Source: an uncultured Holophagaceae bacterium (lineage in GTDB: Bacteria; Acidobacteriota; Holophagae; Holophagales; Holophagaceae). Taken from it: a DNA stretch of 64,000 nucleotides. Where the stretch lies: positions 372,001-436,000 of the forward strand of contig CAIZZF010000026.1 of NCBI GenBank assembly GCA_903937385.1, given 5' to 3'. This document shows, piece after piece, positions 41,050 to 52,386 of this stretch. The position numbers were made by a program, and so were the translations under genes. Numbering within the stretch: the first letter of the stretch is position 1; each line of letters begins with the position of its first letter. The notes beneath the pieces were generated by a model. That model ran no database searches and had not been told where the DNA came from. It was given only the letters and a program-made list of their open reading frames with translations.

Positions 41050-42844
41050 GCTGCCCTCCCTTGGACTTGGGGTTGATGCTGCGGATGAAGTTGACGAGGT
41101 CGCCCACATCGTTGTTCGTGAGTCCGTAGTCGATCCAGGGGGGCATCGCCGTGCCCTGGACGCCGTACTGGATGGACTCGAAGAGCCGCTTGTCGTCGAC
41201 GCTGTTCACGAAGAACGAGTTCCGGAGGTTCCGGGGCTTGGGCTGGATGTCGAGGGAGTTGGGTCCCTTGCCATCGCCCTTGCGGCCGTGGCAGCCGGCG
41301 CAGCGGTTCACAAAGAGGGCCTCACCACGGACGATGGACTCGGGGCTCGTGGCCACGGGGTTCGTCTCGGGGATGGCCTTGGCCTTGAGCTCGCGGCGGG
41401 GTTCCTTGGTGAAGGTGGTCTGGATGTAGCCCAGGACCGCCTTGGCCTGCTCCTCGGTGACCGCCTTGCCCCAGGCCGGCATGGAGGTGCCGTTGACGCC
41501 GTTTCGGACGGAGTTGACCAGCCGGGCTTCGGTCTTGGAGTTCATGAAGCCCGCCTTGGTCAGGTCGCGGGGGTAGGGATCCAGGTGCTCGGCGATGGGA
41601 CCGTGGCCGTCGCCCTTCTCGCCGTGGCAGCGGAGGCAGAGGTTCTTGTAGATGGCCTCGCCGCTGGTGGGGGTCGCCTGGCCCCTGAGGGTCATGAGGT
41701 AGGCGGTCATGGCCTTGAACTCGTCATCGGTGAACCGGAAGGCCGGCATGATCGAGTCGGACATGGTGGACTTGGGGTTCTTGAAGTGGGCATAGACCCA
41801 CTCGCTGTCCCGGAGGGAGCCTTCGAAGCTGAGGTCGGGCGCGATGCCGCCGTCACGGTCGCCCAGCTTGTGGCAGGCCGTGCAGGCCCGGTCGAGGACC
41901 AGCTTCTCGCCCTGCTTCACCATCTCGGACGGATTGATCTTGACCGGCTTGATGGTGGCCTGGACCAGCTCGGCGCCGCCCGTGAGCTTGACCTTGAAGC
42001 GCTGGATCTCCGTCTCGGCGAAGTTGCGGCCCTTGCGGCTCTTGAGGAAGGCCACCAGTGCCTTGACGTCCTCTTCCTTGAGGTTGAACCTCGGCATGAT
42101 CGAGGTGGCCAGGATGGACTTGGGATCGGTGACGCGGCCCCAGAGGTAGTCCAGCTTCCACTTGCGGCCCACATCGGAGAGATCGGGACCGATGGTGCCG
42201 TCGGAGAGGCCTTCGATGCGGTGGCAGCCGTAGCAGTTGGAGGCGAAGAAGATCTGGCGGCCACGGGTGACCAGGGCCGTGCCGGGGAAGGCCGTGTCCG
42301 TGTGGCACTGGGCGCAGTTGGCCTGCATGTATTCCTTGCCCTTGAGCTTGGGGGCGTGGTCCTTGCGCCAGTTGTCCTGGGTGGTGTAGCCCAGCAGCGG
42401 ATCCGGCCAGTATTCGTCCTTGCCGTGACTGTATTCGGCGTCGAGGCCCCGGCCCTGACCGTCATGGCAGACCGTGCAGCCGAACTCGGAGAACTTGTGC
42501 CGCCGCTCCCACTTGCCGTCCTTCTGGTAGTCGCCCAGGGTCGGGGAATAGGGGTGGGTCTTCACGGGCTCCGCATGGGAGGAGAAGCGCGGGTCGTCCG
42601 TGGCGATATGGCAGGTGGTGCAGCGGTCCACGCGGGTCTCGCCGAAGTTGCTGACCACGATCTGTTCGATGCGCGGCTTCCGGGCAGCCAGGGCGGCCTT
42701 CTCCGTTTCGGTCTTGGCCAGCACCTTCGCCTGGTCGAAGTAGGTGTTCTGGTTCCGCTCCCACGGGTGACCGAACTGGTTGTAGAACACGATCCCGTGG
42801 ATGACCAGGATCAGGAAGGTACCGATGGCGAGTGCCGTTCTCAT
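41030..42844 (-). CDS. Membrane-anchored heptaheme cytochrome c
   Basis: 604 residues. One N-terminal helix (about 3-22) works as a membrane anchor. Seven CxxCH haem sites begin at Cys75, Cys123, Cys177, Cys204, Cys321, Cys403 and Cys515. The last four sit in mono-haem cytochrome c folds of about 90-110 residues, each with a distal Met region (e.g. [39 protein letters not shown]). The first three form a compact multihaem module. It lies between cytochrome b and ccoN and overlaps ccoN by 20 bases. It likely replaces both cytochrome c1 and CcoP as the electron wire between the complexes. Confidence 0.9.
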   Translation of the reverse strand: MRTALAIGTFLILVIHGIVFYNQFGHPWERNQNTYFDQAKVLAKTETEKAALAARKPRIEQIVVSNFGETRVDRCTTCHIATDDPRFSSHAEPVKTHPYSPTLGDYQKDGKWERRHKFSEFGCTVCHDGQGRGLDAEYSHGKDEYWPDPLLGYTTQDNWRKDHAPKLKGKEYMQANCAQCHTDTAFPGTALVTRGRQIFFASNCYGCHRIEGLSDGTIGPDLSDVGRKWKLDYLWGRVTDPKSILATSIMPRFNLKEEDVKALVAFLKSRKGRNFAETEIQRFKVKLTGGAELVQATIKPVKINPSEMVKQGEKLVLDRACTACHKLGDRDGGIAPDLSFEGSLRDSEWVYAHFKNPKSTMSDSIMPAFRFTDDEFKAMTAYLMTLRGQATPTSGEAIYKNLCLRCHGEKGDGHGPIAEHLDPYPRDLTKAGFMNSKTEARLVNSVRNGVNGTSMPAWGKAVTEEQAKAVLGYIQTTFTKEPRRELKAKAIPETNPVATSPESIVRGEALFVNRCAGCHGRKGDGKGPNSLDIQPKPRNLRNSFFVNSVDDKRLFESIQYGVQGTAMPPWIDYGLTNNDVGDLVNFIRSINPKSKGGQHAAAIQ

Positions 42845-42854
42845 GTCGCGCTCC

Positions 42855-44138
42855 TCACCAAGGGGTCACGAAGGCCCAGTTGGCCCCGCGGAAGAAGGTG
42901 CCGATGATCACGAAGATGATGTTCGCCACCACGAAGGTGATGAAGATCGTGTTCGCGAGGAGCCGGTCCCGGGAGAACCACTTGCCCACCCCCTTGGTGG
43001 AGCGGTCCATGTAGGGGGTTCCCAGCAACAGCAGCACGAAGATGCCAGGCACCCCGATACCGCCCCAGAAGGCCGAGTAGCTGACCATCTCCTGCAGGCC
43101 CAGGAAGTACCAGGGCGCCTTGGCAGGATTGGGGGGATGCAGGGCGTTGACCGGCTCTTCCAGCGGCGCGTTGAAGAGCAGCGAGAGCACCAGGATTGCC
43201 GAGAGGGTCACCACGAAGGTGAAGAGCTCGGCCAGGAAGAGGTTGGGCCAGGAGAAGACGGTGTTGTCGGGGATCTGGCCGACCTTGGGCAGGGGGCCGC
43301 GCACCAGGCCCTGGAAGCCATAGAGCTTCTTGGGCTCAAGCACAGAGGCCTTGTCCGCGGGGACCGCTTCCAGCGAGACGACCGGATCGGCGTCCTCGGC
43401 GCGGGAGAGACCGCCGTCCTTGCGGATGCGCCAGAAGTGGATGGCGATGGCGAGGGTGAGGACCGCAGGCAGCACGGCGACGTGGAGCACGTAGAAGCGC
43501 AGCAGCGCCTCCTGGCCCACGCTGGTGCCGCCCATGAGCAGGAACTGGATGTCCTTGCCGATGACCGGGGCATAGCCGGCGATGGCGGTGCCCACGGTGA
43601 TGGCCCAGAAGGCCAGCTGATCCCAGGGCAGCAGGTAGCCCGTGAAGCTCATGAACAGGGTCAGCAGGAAGAGGATGACGCCCACCACCCAGTTGAACTC
43701 GCGGGGCTTCTTGTAGGAGCCCGTGAAGAACACCCGGCACAGGTGCATGAACACCACCGCGACCATGCCGTGGGCGCCCCAGCGGTGCATGTTCCGCAGC
43801 AGGGTGCCGAAGGCCACGGAGCCGCGGAGGTCGAGCATCCGGTCGTAGGCCTGGGTCGTGGAGGGCACGTAGTAGAACATCAGCAGGATGCCCGTCACGA
43901 TCAGGATCACGAACAGGAAGAACGAGATGAGACCGAGGCCTAAGGTGTAGCCCGGCCGCAGCGAGTTCTTGTGCACCTTCACCGGGTGGATGTGCAGGAA
44001 GAAGTTCGTGAAGCTGGTCGAGGACCGCTCCAGGTCGTTGGACGGGAGGGGATTGCGGAAGATGGACTTCCAGACGTTCTTCGGAAGATCCGTCAGCGCG
44101 GTGAGGAAAGAGGCTTTGGGCGGGGTGGCGGGGCTCAT
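42855..44138 (-). CDS. Cytochrome b of a b6-type bc complex (fused b6/subunit IV)
   Basis: 427 residues. Haem-b ligands are His118/His132 and His219/His234; the second pair is spaced 15 apart, as in cytochrome b6, not 14 as in mitochondrial-type b. The C-terminal half (about 285-425) equals subunit IV. The quinol-site PEWY motif reads APWY ([15 protein letters not shown]). The b6f-type cysteine for haem ci appears as Thr (GYTLGLG). This membrane protein oxidises quinol, probably menaquinol. It overlaps the Rieske gene by 4 bases. Confidence 0.93.
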   Translation of the reverse strand: MSPATPPKASFLTALTDLPKNVWKSIFRNPLPSNDLERSSTSFTNFFLHIHPVKVHKNSLRPGYTLGLGLISFFLFVILIVTGILLMFYYVPSTTQAYDRMLDLRGSVAFGTLLRNMHRWGAHGMVAVVFMHLCRVFFTGSYKKPREFNWVVGVILFLLTLFMSFTGYLLPWDQLAFWAITVGTAIAGYAPVIGKDIQFLLMGGTSVGQEALLRFYVLHVAVLPAVLTLAIAIHFWRIRKDGGLSRAEDADPVVSLEAVPADKASVLEPKKLYGFQGLVRGPLPKVGQIPDNTVFSWPNLFLAELFTFVVTLSAILVLSLLFNAPLEEPVNALHPPNPAKAPWYFLGLQEMVSYSAFWGGIGVPGIFVLLLLGTPYMDRSTKGVGKWFSRDRLLANTIFITFVVANIIFVIIGTFFRGANWAFVTPW

Positions 44139-44626
44139 AGGCTCAGGTAGCTCCCAGGAACGATTTCAATGTCCTTGTCCACTTCGATCTCGCCGTTGGG
44201 GGCGAGGGTGATCTGGAACCAGGGCAGCGGCCGGGGCGCGGGGCCGCCGGTGACGTTGCCATCCTGGTCGAAGCGGGATCCATGGCAGGGGCAGGCGAAA
44301 CCCGTGTCCGCCGCGCCCACGGTGCAACCCAGGTGGGTGCAGGTGATCGAGATGGCCGCCAGCTTCGTGCCCTCGCGGACGATGCAGATGCCCCGCGCGG
44401 CGAGGATGGCGCGCGTGCCCGAGGGGAAGTCTTCGGGCTTGCCCACGCTGAAGCGCTGGGGCTGGCCGTAGGTGGCCCTCGGCTTGATGAAGACGAAGTT
44501 GGATACGGCGCTGAGACCCGCGGAGCCGGCCAGGCCCGCGCCGGTCAGCCAACCGAGCATCCGCCGGCGGGAGGTCTTGCCCCCGTCGGAATCCTCCCCG
44601 CTACTTCGCTTTAGATTGACTGCCAT
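44135..44626 (-). CDS. Rieske 2Fe-2S protein of the bc complex
   Basis: 163 residues. The N-terminus has a twin-arginine-like start ([20 protein letters not shown]) acting as signal-anchor. The cluster ligands are Cys96 and His98 in CTHLGC and Cys112... His115 in CPCHGS; the disulfide cysteines are Cys101 and Cys114. It transfers electrons from quinol to the c-type haems on the periplasmic side. It overlaps both the CcoS-like gene (26 bases) and cytochrome b (4 bases). Confidence 0.95.
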   Translation of the reverse strand: MAVNLKRSSGEDSDGGKTSRRRMLGWLTGAGLAGSAGLSAVSNFVFIKPRATYGQPQRFSVGKPEDFPSGTRAILAARGICIVREGTKLAAISITCTHLGCTVGAADTGFACPCHGSRFDQDGNVTGGPAPRPLPWFQITLAPNGEIEVDKDIEIVPGSYLSL

Positions 44627-44804
44627 CGGCCGTCTCCTGAGTGGGCTTCACCCGTGGTTTGTCCTGCTCGTCAGACCAAAAAACCTGGTATTTCGCGTCC
44701 TCGATGTTGCGCATCCAATCCCGCTTGACCGCATAGATGAAGAGGAAGGCGGCCCCCGAACCCATCGCCAGACTGGCTGCGATCGAGATCCAGGTCAGTT
44801 CCAT
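44601..44804 (-). CDS. CcoS-like small membrane protein, first gene of the respiratory operon
   Basis: 67 residues from the ATG at 44804 (AGGAACC upstream). One helix (about 5-26) is followed by [21 protein letters not shown], which resembles the CcoS pattern (helix, then a Q/D-rich stretch). It shares the EDAK(Y/F)QVF motif with the 60-residue protein at 38877-39059. It probably serves in cbb3 assembly or bc-cbb3 contact. It leads the operon, and its end lies inside the Rieske gene. Confidence 0.7.
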   Translation of the reverse strand: MELTWISIAASLAMGSGAAFLFIYAVKRDWMRNIEDAKYQVFWSDEQDKPRVKPTQETADGSQSKAK

Positions 44805-44864
44805 GGAAGGTTCCTTAAAGAGGCAGAGGTGTCGAACCATGGTCCGGGATGAACGCTGCAGATC

Positions 44865-44894
44865 ATCCTAAAGGATCTTAAGGTCAGATTTCAA
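44865..44894 (-). promoter_or_regulatory. Candidate promoter of the bc-cbb3 operon
   Basis: On the minus strand TTGAAA (44889-44894) and TAGGAT (44865-44870) are separated by 18 bases, about 60 bases upstream of the first gene. The -10 element overlaps a short palindrome ATCCTAAAGGAT (44865-44876). The match is moderate; other AT-rich positions could serve. Confidence 0.3.
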
Positions 44895-45104
44895 TGAATC
44901 CGATTTACCAGTAGGACGGCTGTGACGAGGGACACAATATGGAAATTATGTTATTAAAGACTTTAACACGATTCTGTTGAACCACATTTACCATTAATTG
45001 AATTTTATAGAGTAATTTTATTATCTTTAACATCTATTATTTGTTTAATTAAAGATGCAACCTAGGATCATTTCATGTTAACCACCCTCTCAATGTATCA
45101 AAAA

Positions 45105-45134
45105 TTGACATTTTTCTAATTATTGTCGTTACAT
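45105..45134 (+). promoter_or_regulatory. Candidate fadH promoter
   Basis: A perfect -35 hexamer TTGACA (45105-45110) is followed after 18 bases by TTACAT (45129-45134), a weak -10. The start point would be about 45140, giving a 140-base leader that includes the palindrome at 45160-45178. Confidence 0.35.
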
Positions 45135-45159
45135 TAATTATTATTAAAGAAATAAATGC

Positions 45160-45178
45160 ATTTGAATTGTATTCAAAT
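45160..45178. promoter_or_regulatory. Perfect 19-bp operator-like palindrome upstream of fadH
   Basis: ATTTGAAT-TGT-ATTCAAAT is perfectly symmetric with a 3-base centre, just downstream of the candidate transcription start. The geometry suits a dimeric repressor (for example a TetR/FadR-type fatty-acid regulator). No such regulator gene is adjacent. Confidence 0.45.
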
Positions 45179-45180
45179 AG

Positions 45181-47298
<2,118 letters not shown>

Positions 47299-47303
47299 CC
47301 TCC

Positions 47304-48500
47304 GTGCCCCACCCACTTCCGACCCTCTCGGCCGCCGCGGCCCGGCGCCTCTTCCTGGGCGCGCAGGGGCTGCTGGAGGATCCCACCCGTCGGGCCACCG
47401 TCACTTCGCTGCAGGCCCTCATCGAGCGCCTGGGCTTCGTGCAGGTGGACACCATCAACGTGGTGGCCCGAGCCCACGACCTCACCCTCTTCAGCCGCCT
47501 GGACGGCTACCGCCCCGAGCAGCTCCGCCGGCTCGTGGAAGACAAGCAGACCCTCTTCGAGCACTGGACCCACGACGCCTCGCTCATCCCCACGACCTGG
47601 TTCCCCCACTGGCAGCCACGCTTCGACCGGGACCGGGCCCGGCTGCAGGCGCACGCCTGGTGGCAGCACCACTTCCGCGGCACCGAGGGTGCCCAGGTGG
47701 TGCAGACCGTGAAGGCCCGAATCGCGGCGGAAGGCCCCCTGAAGTCCTCGGACTTCGAGCACCCGGAGAAGCGCGGCCCCTGGTGGGGCTGGAAGCCCCA
47801 GAAGGCCGCCCTGGACTTCCTCTGGCGCAGCGGGGAGCTGATGATCCCCCGGCGGGAGGGCTTCCAGAAAGTCTACGACCTGACCGAGCGGGTGCTCCCG
47901 GACGCCCACGCCCTGCCCTGCCCGGCCCCGGAGGTCCACCTGGACTGGGCCTGTACCACCGCCGCCGAGCGGCTCCAGGTCTTCACCGCGAAGGAGCTGG
48001 CCGACTACTGGTGCGCCGTGGAGGCGCCGGCTGCCCGGACCTGGTGCGCCACCGCGGCCCGGAGCGGCCGCATTGTCCCCGTGCAGGTGGAGGAGGCCTC
48101 CGGCGCACGGCAGCCGGCCTTCGCGCTGGTGGACTGGGAGGACCGCCTGGCCCGGCTCCCCGCGCCACCGGAGGGCCTGCGCCTGCTCTGCCCCTTCGAC
48201 CCGGTCCTCCGCGACCGCGCCCGGGCCCTGCGCCGCTTCGGCTTCGACTACCGCTTCGAGGCCTTCGTGCCCGAGGCGAAGCGGCAGTTCGGCTACTTCG
48301 TGCTGCCGCTGCTCGAGGGGGACCGCCTCGTGGGGCGCCTGGATCCCAAGCTGCACCGGGACCAGGGCCTGCTGGTGATCAAGGGGCTCTGGTGGGAACC
48401 GGGGATCAAGCCCACCCAGGCCCGCCGCCGCAGCCTGGAAGCAGCGCTGGAGCGGCTCGCCGCCTTCACCGGGGCCGACCAGATCCGCGTTTCTGGCTGA
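47304..48500 (+). CDS. YcaQ-family DNA glycosylase-like winged-helix protein
   Basis: 398 residues from the GTG at 47304. The motif FVQVDTINVVARAHDLTLFSRLDGY carries the QxD core that gives the HTH_42 family its catalytic residues in YcaQ/AlkX and AlkZ. C-terminal segments GRLDPKLHRDQGLLVIKGLWWEPG also fit. YcaQ unhooks DNA interstrand crosslinks and removes alkylated purines. It lies 5 bases after fadH and so is likely co-transcribed with it. Confidence 0.87.
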   Translation: MPHPLPTLSAAAARRLFLGAQGLLEDPTRRATVTSLQALIERLGFVQVDTINVVARAHDLTLFSRLDGYRPEQLRRLVEDKQTLFEHWTHDASLIPTTWFPHWQPRFDRDRARLQAHAWWQHHFRGTEGAQVVQTVKARIAAEGPLKSSDFEHPEKRGPWWGWKPQKAALDFLWRSGELMIPRREGFQKVYDLTERVLPDAHALPCPAPEVHLDWACTTAAERLQVFTAKELADYWCAVEAPAARTWCATAARSGRIVPVQVEEASGARQPAFALVDWEDRLARLPAPPEGLRLLCPFDPVLRDRARALRRFGFDYRFEAFVPEAKRQFGYFVLPLLEGDRLVGRLDPKLHRDQGLLVIKGLWWEPGIKPTQARRRSLEAALERLAAFTGADQIRVSG

Positions 48501-48519
48501 ACAGGCTATCCTTGGCCCC

Positions 48520-49362
48520 ATGTCAGCCCCCAAGACCCCCCTGCTGAACCGAATCCACAGCGCCCGCGGCCTCTCCCCCAGCCAGCGGCAGATCGCGGAC
48601 TGCCTGATCGCCAACATGAACGAGGCCGCCCTCTGGGGCGTGGAGGACCTGGCCGCGAAGTCCCAGACCTGCGTGGCCACCGTGGTCCGCTTCGCCAAGA
48701 AGCTGGACTACAGCGGCTACCTGGAGATGCGGAAGGCCCTGGTCGGGGCCGCCAAGAAGCACTACGGGCGCGGTGAGCAGCTCCTGCAGGCGCCCATGCA
48801 GGCCTCGGCCACCCTCCTGGAGGTGGTCCGCCGGGATCTCCGCAACCTTGAGACCCTGGTGCAGGCCGTGGACGAGAGCCTGCTCCAGCGCGTGGTGAAG
48901 CAGGTGCGGGACAGTCGGATCCGGCTGATCATCGGGGACGGCGTGTCCGCCCTGATGGCCCGTCAGTTCGCCTACCTGCTGATCAATGCAGGCCTGCCGG
49001 TCATGGAGGGCAACCCCGCCGACTTCGCCACCCAGGTGGGCCTGCTGGACACCAAGGACCTGCTCGTGGCCATCAGCATCACGCCCTACACCCAGGAGAC
49101 CCTGGACGCCGCCGCCTATGCCCGGAAGCGGGGCATCCCCGTGCTGGCCTTCACGGACAGCCTGAACTCCCCCCTGGCCAAGTCCGCCACCCTGGCCCTG
49201 CCCATTCCCGGGGAGAACCTGCTCTTCTCCCACAGCGTCACGGCCTTCGGCGTCCTGGCCCATGCCATCGTCACCTCCATCGCCAGCCAGACCCCTCAGC
49301 AGACCCTCAGCAAGCTGCGCGAAGTCGAGCGGGTGGCCCGGCAGAAATTCGCCAAGGACTGA
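48520..49362 (+). CDS. MurR/RpiR-family transcriptional regulator
   Basis: 280 residues. The N-terminal helix-turn-helix (about 15-75; SPSQRQIADCLIANMNEAALWGVEDLAAKSQTCVATVVRFAKKLDYSGYLEMRKAL) is of the HTH_6 type. The C-terminal SIS domain (about 120-260; IIGDGVSALMARQFAYLLINAGL, LLVAISITPYTQETLDAA, VLAFTDSLNSPLAKSA) binds a small effector, usually a phosphosugar. It lies upstream of the TonB receptor and the peptidase genes and is their probable regulator. A non-sugar effector is possible. Confidence 0.9.
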   Translation: MSAPKTPLLNRIHSARGLSPSQRQIADCLIANMNEAALWGVEDLAAKSQTCVATVVRFAKKLDYSGYLEMRKALVGAAKKHYGRGEQLLQAPMQASATLLEVVRRDLRNLETLVQAVDESLLQRVVKQVRDSRIRLIIGDGVSALMARQFAYLLINAGLPVMEGNPADFATQVGLLDTKDLLVAISITPYTQETLDAAAYARKRGIPVLAFTDSLNSPLAKSATLALPIPGENLLFSHSVTAFGVLAHAIVTSIASQTPQQTLSKLREVERVARQKFAKD

Positions 49363-49432
49363 CGACTCGGGGCCAGGCAAAGCTCGCCCTGTCAGGCGGG
49401 GGAACGACGTCATGGGACGGATGAAAATAAAC

Positions 49433-49462
49433 TTGACTCGATAATCCCAAAAGCTTTACTTT
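49433..49462 (+). promoter_or_regulatory. Candidate promoter of the TonB receptor gene
   Basis: TTGACT (49433-49438) is followed at 18 bases by TACTTT (49457-49462), inside an unusually A/T-rich stretch in the 133-base gap after the RpiR gene. The -10 is poor; the local base composition is the stronger support. The receptor start has GGAGGAG just upstream. Confidence 0.35.
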
Positions 49463-49495
49463 TTTGTCACCAACCCTTTTCTCCCTGGAGGAGCG

Positions 49496-52312
49496 ATGAC
49501 TCGAAATGCGAGCAGTCCCTGGCTCAGTGCACTCGTTCTAGCCCTCGTGGCAGCCCCGGCGGCACTGGTCGCTCAGACCAGCACCACCGCCGCGCTGGCG
49601 GGCGTCGTTCGCGATGCCGCGGGCAACCCCGTGGCCGGCGCCAAGGTCCGCATCAGCTCCGACGCCATGATCGGCGGGGAGAGGGTCACGGTCAGCGCCG
49701 CCAACGGCGCCTACCGTTTCTCGGCGCTGGCACCCGGCCGCTACAAGATCGTTGTCACCGCCCCCGGCCAGCAGACGCTTTCCATGACCGAGAACCTTGC
49801 CCTGGGCCAGACCACTTCCGGCAACTGGAAGTTCCCGGCCGTTGCCGGCGCGACCGTGGAGATCGTGGCCGCCTCGACCAATGCCGAATCCAGCTCGGTC
49901 ACCATCACCCAGAACTACAGCACCGAGGCCCTGGCCACCATCCCCGTCGAGCGCTCCATCGCCGGCATCATGGACCTCACCCCGGGCGTCAATGGAAACC
50001 GGGCCTGGGGCGGCTACTCCGGTGAGAACGCCTACATGATGGATGGCGTGAACATCAGCGATCCCTCGGGCGGCACCGTCTGGATCTACCCGAACATCGA
50101 CTGGTTCTCTGAGATCCAGGTCGCGGGTCTGGGCGCCAATGCCGAGTTCGGCGGCTACATGGGCGGCTTCGTCAATGGGCTCGTTAAGCGCGGCGGCAAC
50201 ACCGTGGAAGGCAGCCTCACGGCCTACTACGCGGATTCCAAGTGGCAGGCCAAGATCAACGCGAACCACCCCGACCTGCCGAGCTCGGAAAAGAACATCC
50301 TCCCCTCCAAGAACTGGGATCTGGCCATAAGCGTCGGCGGCCCCATCATCAAGGACAAGCTCTGGTATTTCGTCTCCGCCGAGCGCATCGAGCAGGACGA
50401 CACCCCGCCAGGCGCCGAGCTGCCCCAGCGCAACCAGAAGGTCATGGCCTTGGCCAAGATCACCTGGGCCCCCAGTGTCTCCTCCACCTTGGAGTTCCTG
50501 GCTGAGCACGACTATGTGGGTCGGGACCGGCGCTACATCGACAAGTGGACCATGCCCGTCGCCACGCAGAAGGAGATGGCTCCCAACAAGTCCGTGAGCG
50601 TCACCTGGACCCAGACCATCGACCAGGACAAGGTCCTCACCTTGAAAGCCTTCGGCTACTCGGGACGCTATGACATGCCGGGCTACGGCGGCAACGCCCT
50701 GTCCCTGGACACTGCGGACCTCTACCAGTACGACCCCAAGAAGCCGGCGCGGGAGTACTTCAACAACTCCACCTACGAGGACTTCAACTACCGCTCCCGG
50801 GCCACGATCCAGGCCACTTTCGACTGGTTCAAGACCGGCCTGTTCAGCGCCAACGACAGCCACGCCTTCCGCTTCGGCATCGAGCGGGAGCAGGCTTCCG
50901 ACGAAGAGCTGGAACGCTTCCCCGGCAACCTGAACCTCAACGCGACCTACGACAACTTCGATGGGCCGCTCTATGGTGACTACATCATCGAGGGTGGTGG
51001 TTGGAATGTCCGCCAGCGCGTGGACCGCCTGGCGGCCTTCGCCCAGGACACCTGGCATGTCAACAGCCGGCTCACGCTCACACCCGGCGTCCGGTTCGAG
51101 CAGTTCAAGGCCCGCTTCTACGGCGGCGAGAACCTCTGGAACAAGAACACCTATGCCCCCCGCTTCGGCATCAGCTACGCCCTCACCGAGAGCCAGTCGA
51201 CCATGCTGAAAGCCCACTGGGGCAAGTACTACGCCGGCTACTCCACCTACTTCATCGACCGCGCCATCCAGAGCGCGATCCCCGTCAAGAACTACTACAG
51301 CTGGGGCGATTACCCCATCATCCCGAATGTCCTGGACCCCTCCACCTGGCCCGATCACACCCCAGGCACCGCGGACAACTACGCCTACCGGCGCGTCAAC
51401 GACATCACGGCCGTGGATCCCAATGCCCGGCAGCCCTATGTTGTGGAGACCACCCTCTCCCTGGACCACCAGTTCAATGCCACCTGGGGCGGCAGCGTCT
51501 CCTACATCTCCCGCGACTGGAAGGACAGCCTGGCCCGGGTGGACACGGCCGCAGATCCAAGGGGTGCCTGGTCCGACTACGTGGACCCTCTGCACAACCG
51601 GCCCATCAGCCTCTACGAGCCAGGAATCTACAGTGATGCCGGGGTTTCTTTCCGCGTCCCGCATAACAGCTACGTGACCACCAACCCGAGCGATGCCAAG
51701 CGCAAGTACGAGGCGGTTTCCGTTTCCCTCGACCGGAAGCTGGCCAACAACTGGAGCCTGAACGCCAGCTACACCCACGCCACGCTCAAGGGCAACATCC
51801 AGCGCGCGGACAGCTACGACAAGGTCTACTACAACAAGAATCTGATGATCAATTCCTACGGGAATCTGCCCGGGGTCAATGATCACGAGATCAAGGCCCG
51901 GGGCACCTACGAGTTCCCCTGGCACATGCGCCTCTCTGGGACCTTCACCTACCTGAGTGGCACCCATTGGACGCCCACCTACCGGACACCCAACGGCTGG
52001 GGGAATAGCGACTGGGGCAATTTCAACGGCCAGCGCTACTTTGTGAACACGGAAGCCCTGGGCAGCGAGACCTACCCCAGCCGAACCCTCCTGGACCTCC
52101 GCGTGACCCAGCAGATCGCCCTCAACAAGAGCTCCCACCTGGAGATCTTCGGAGAAGTGCTCAACGTACTGAACCGTCAGGCCCCCTTGTCCTACAACAC
52201 CAGGGTGAACGCGAGCAACTCTGACACCTCGGGCATGTATGTCGACTACAAGTATCCGACTGCTCTGGATGCCGGTCGCCGCATCCAGCTGGGCCTTCGC
52301 CTGACGTTCTAG
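49496..52312 (+). CDS. TonB-dependent outer-membrane receptor (Oar-like) with N-terminal carboxypeptidase-regulatory-like domain
   Basis: 938 residues. The signal peptide ends near ALVAQ. A carboxypeptidase-regulatory-like domain (about 33-115) follows (TTAALAGVVRDAAGNPVAGAKVRI). The plug domain (about 120-245) contains NAYMMDGVNISDPSGG and IQVAGLGANAEFGGYMGGFVNGLVKRGGN. The rest is a beta-barrel rich in aromatic strands, ending GLRLTF with terminal Phe. It imports a large or scarce extracellular ligand using TonB energy. Placement directly before the secreted cyanophycinase suggests oligopeptide uptake. No TonB/ExbBD is in the window. Confidence 0.93.
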   Translation: MTRNASSPWLSALVLALVAAPAALVAQTSTTAALAGVVRDAAGNPVAGAKVRISSDAMIGGERVTVSAANGAYRFSALAPGRYKIVVTAPGQQTLSMTENLALGQTTSGNWKFPAVAGATVEIVAASTNAESSSVTITQNYSTEALATIPVERSIAGIMDLTPGVNGNRAWGGYSGENAYMMDGVNISDPSGGTVWIYPNIDWFSEIQVAGLGANAEFGGYMGGFVNGLVKRGGNTVEGSLTAYYADSKWQAKINANHPDLPSSEKNILPSKNWDLAISVGGPIIKDKLWYFVSAERIEQDDTPPGAELPQRNQKVMALAKITWAPSVSSTLEFLAEHDYVGRDRRYIDKWTMPVATQKEMAPNKSVSVTWTQTIDQDKVLTLKAFGYSGRYDMPGYGGNALSLDTADLYQYDPKKPAREYFNNSTYEDFNYRSRATIQATFDWFKTGLFSANDSHAFRFGIEREQASDEELERFPGNLNLNATYDNFDGPLYGDYIIEGGGWNVRQRVDRLAAFAQDTWHVNSRLTLTPGVRFEQFKARFYGGENLWNKNTYAPRFGISYALTESQSTMLKAHWGKYYAGYSTYFIDRAIQSAIPVKNYYSWGDYPIIPNVLDPSTWPDHTPGTADNYAYRRVNDITAVDPNARQPYVVETTLSLDHQFNATWGGSVSYISRDWKDSLARVDTAADPRGAWSDYVDPLHNRPISLYEPGIYSDAGVSFRVPHNSYVTTNPSDAKRKYEAVSVSLDRKLANNWSLNASYTHATLKGNIQRADSYDKVYYNKNLMINSYGNLPGVNDHEIKARGTYEFPWHMRLSGTFTYLSGTHWTPTYRTPNGWGNSDWGNFNGQRYFVNTEALGSETYPSRTLLDLRVTQQIALNKSSHLEIFGEVLNVLNRQAPLSYNTRVNASNSDTSGMYVDYKYPTALDAGRRIQLGLRLTF

Positions 52313-52334
52313 GCTCCGTCGCCTGACAAACGGC

Positions 52335-52360
52335 AGTGCCGGGCCTTCGGGCCCGGTACT
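52335..52360 (+). terminator. UUCG-loop hairpin between the receptor and cyanophycinase genes
   Basis: CCGGGCC and GGCCCGG pair around TTCG (52339-52345 with 52350-52356), extended to 11 bp with one G-T wobble. The hairpin sits 22 bases after the receptor stop and 26 bases before the next start. With only TGTCTTCC after it, it may be partial, letting the receptor be made in excess over the enzymes of the same transcript. Confidence 0.6.
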
Positions 52361-52386
52361 TGTCTTCCGCCTTCTCAAGGAGTCCC

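Noticed and set aside
39049..41076. A 675-codon plus-strand open frame over ccoN and ccoO
   Set aside because: It is a shadow of conserved oxidase genes, with His/Gly/Asp-rich nonsense translation.
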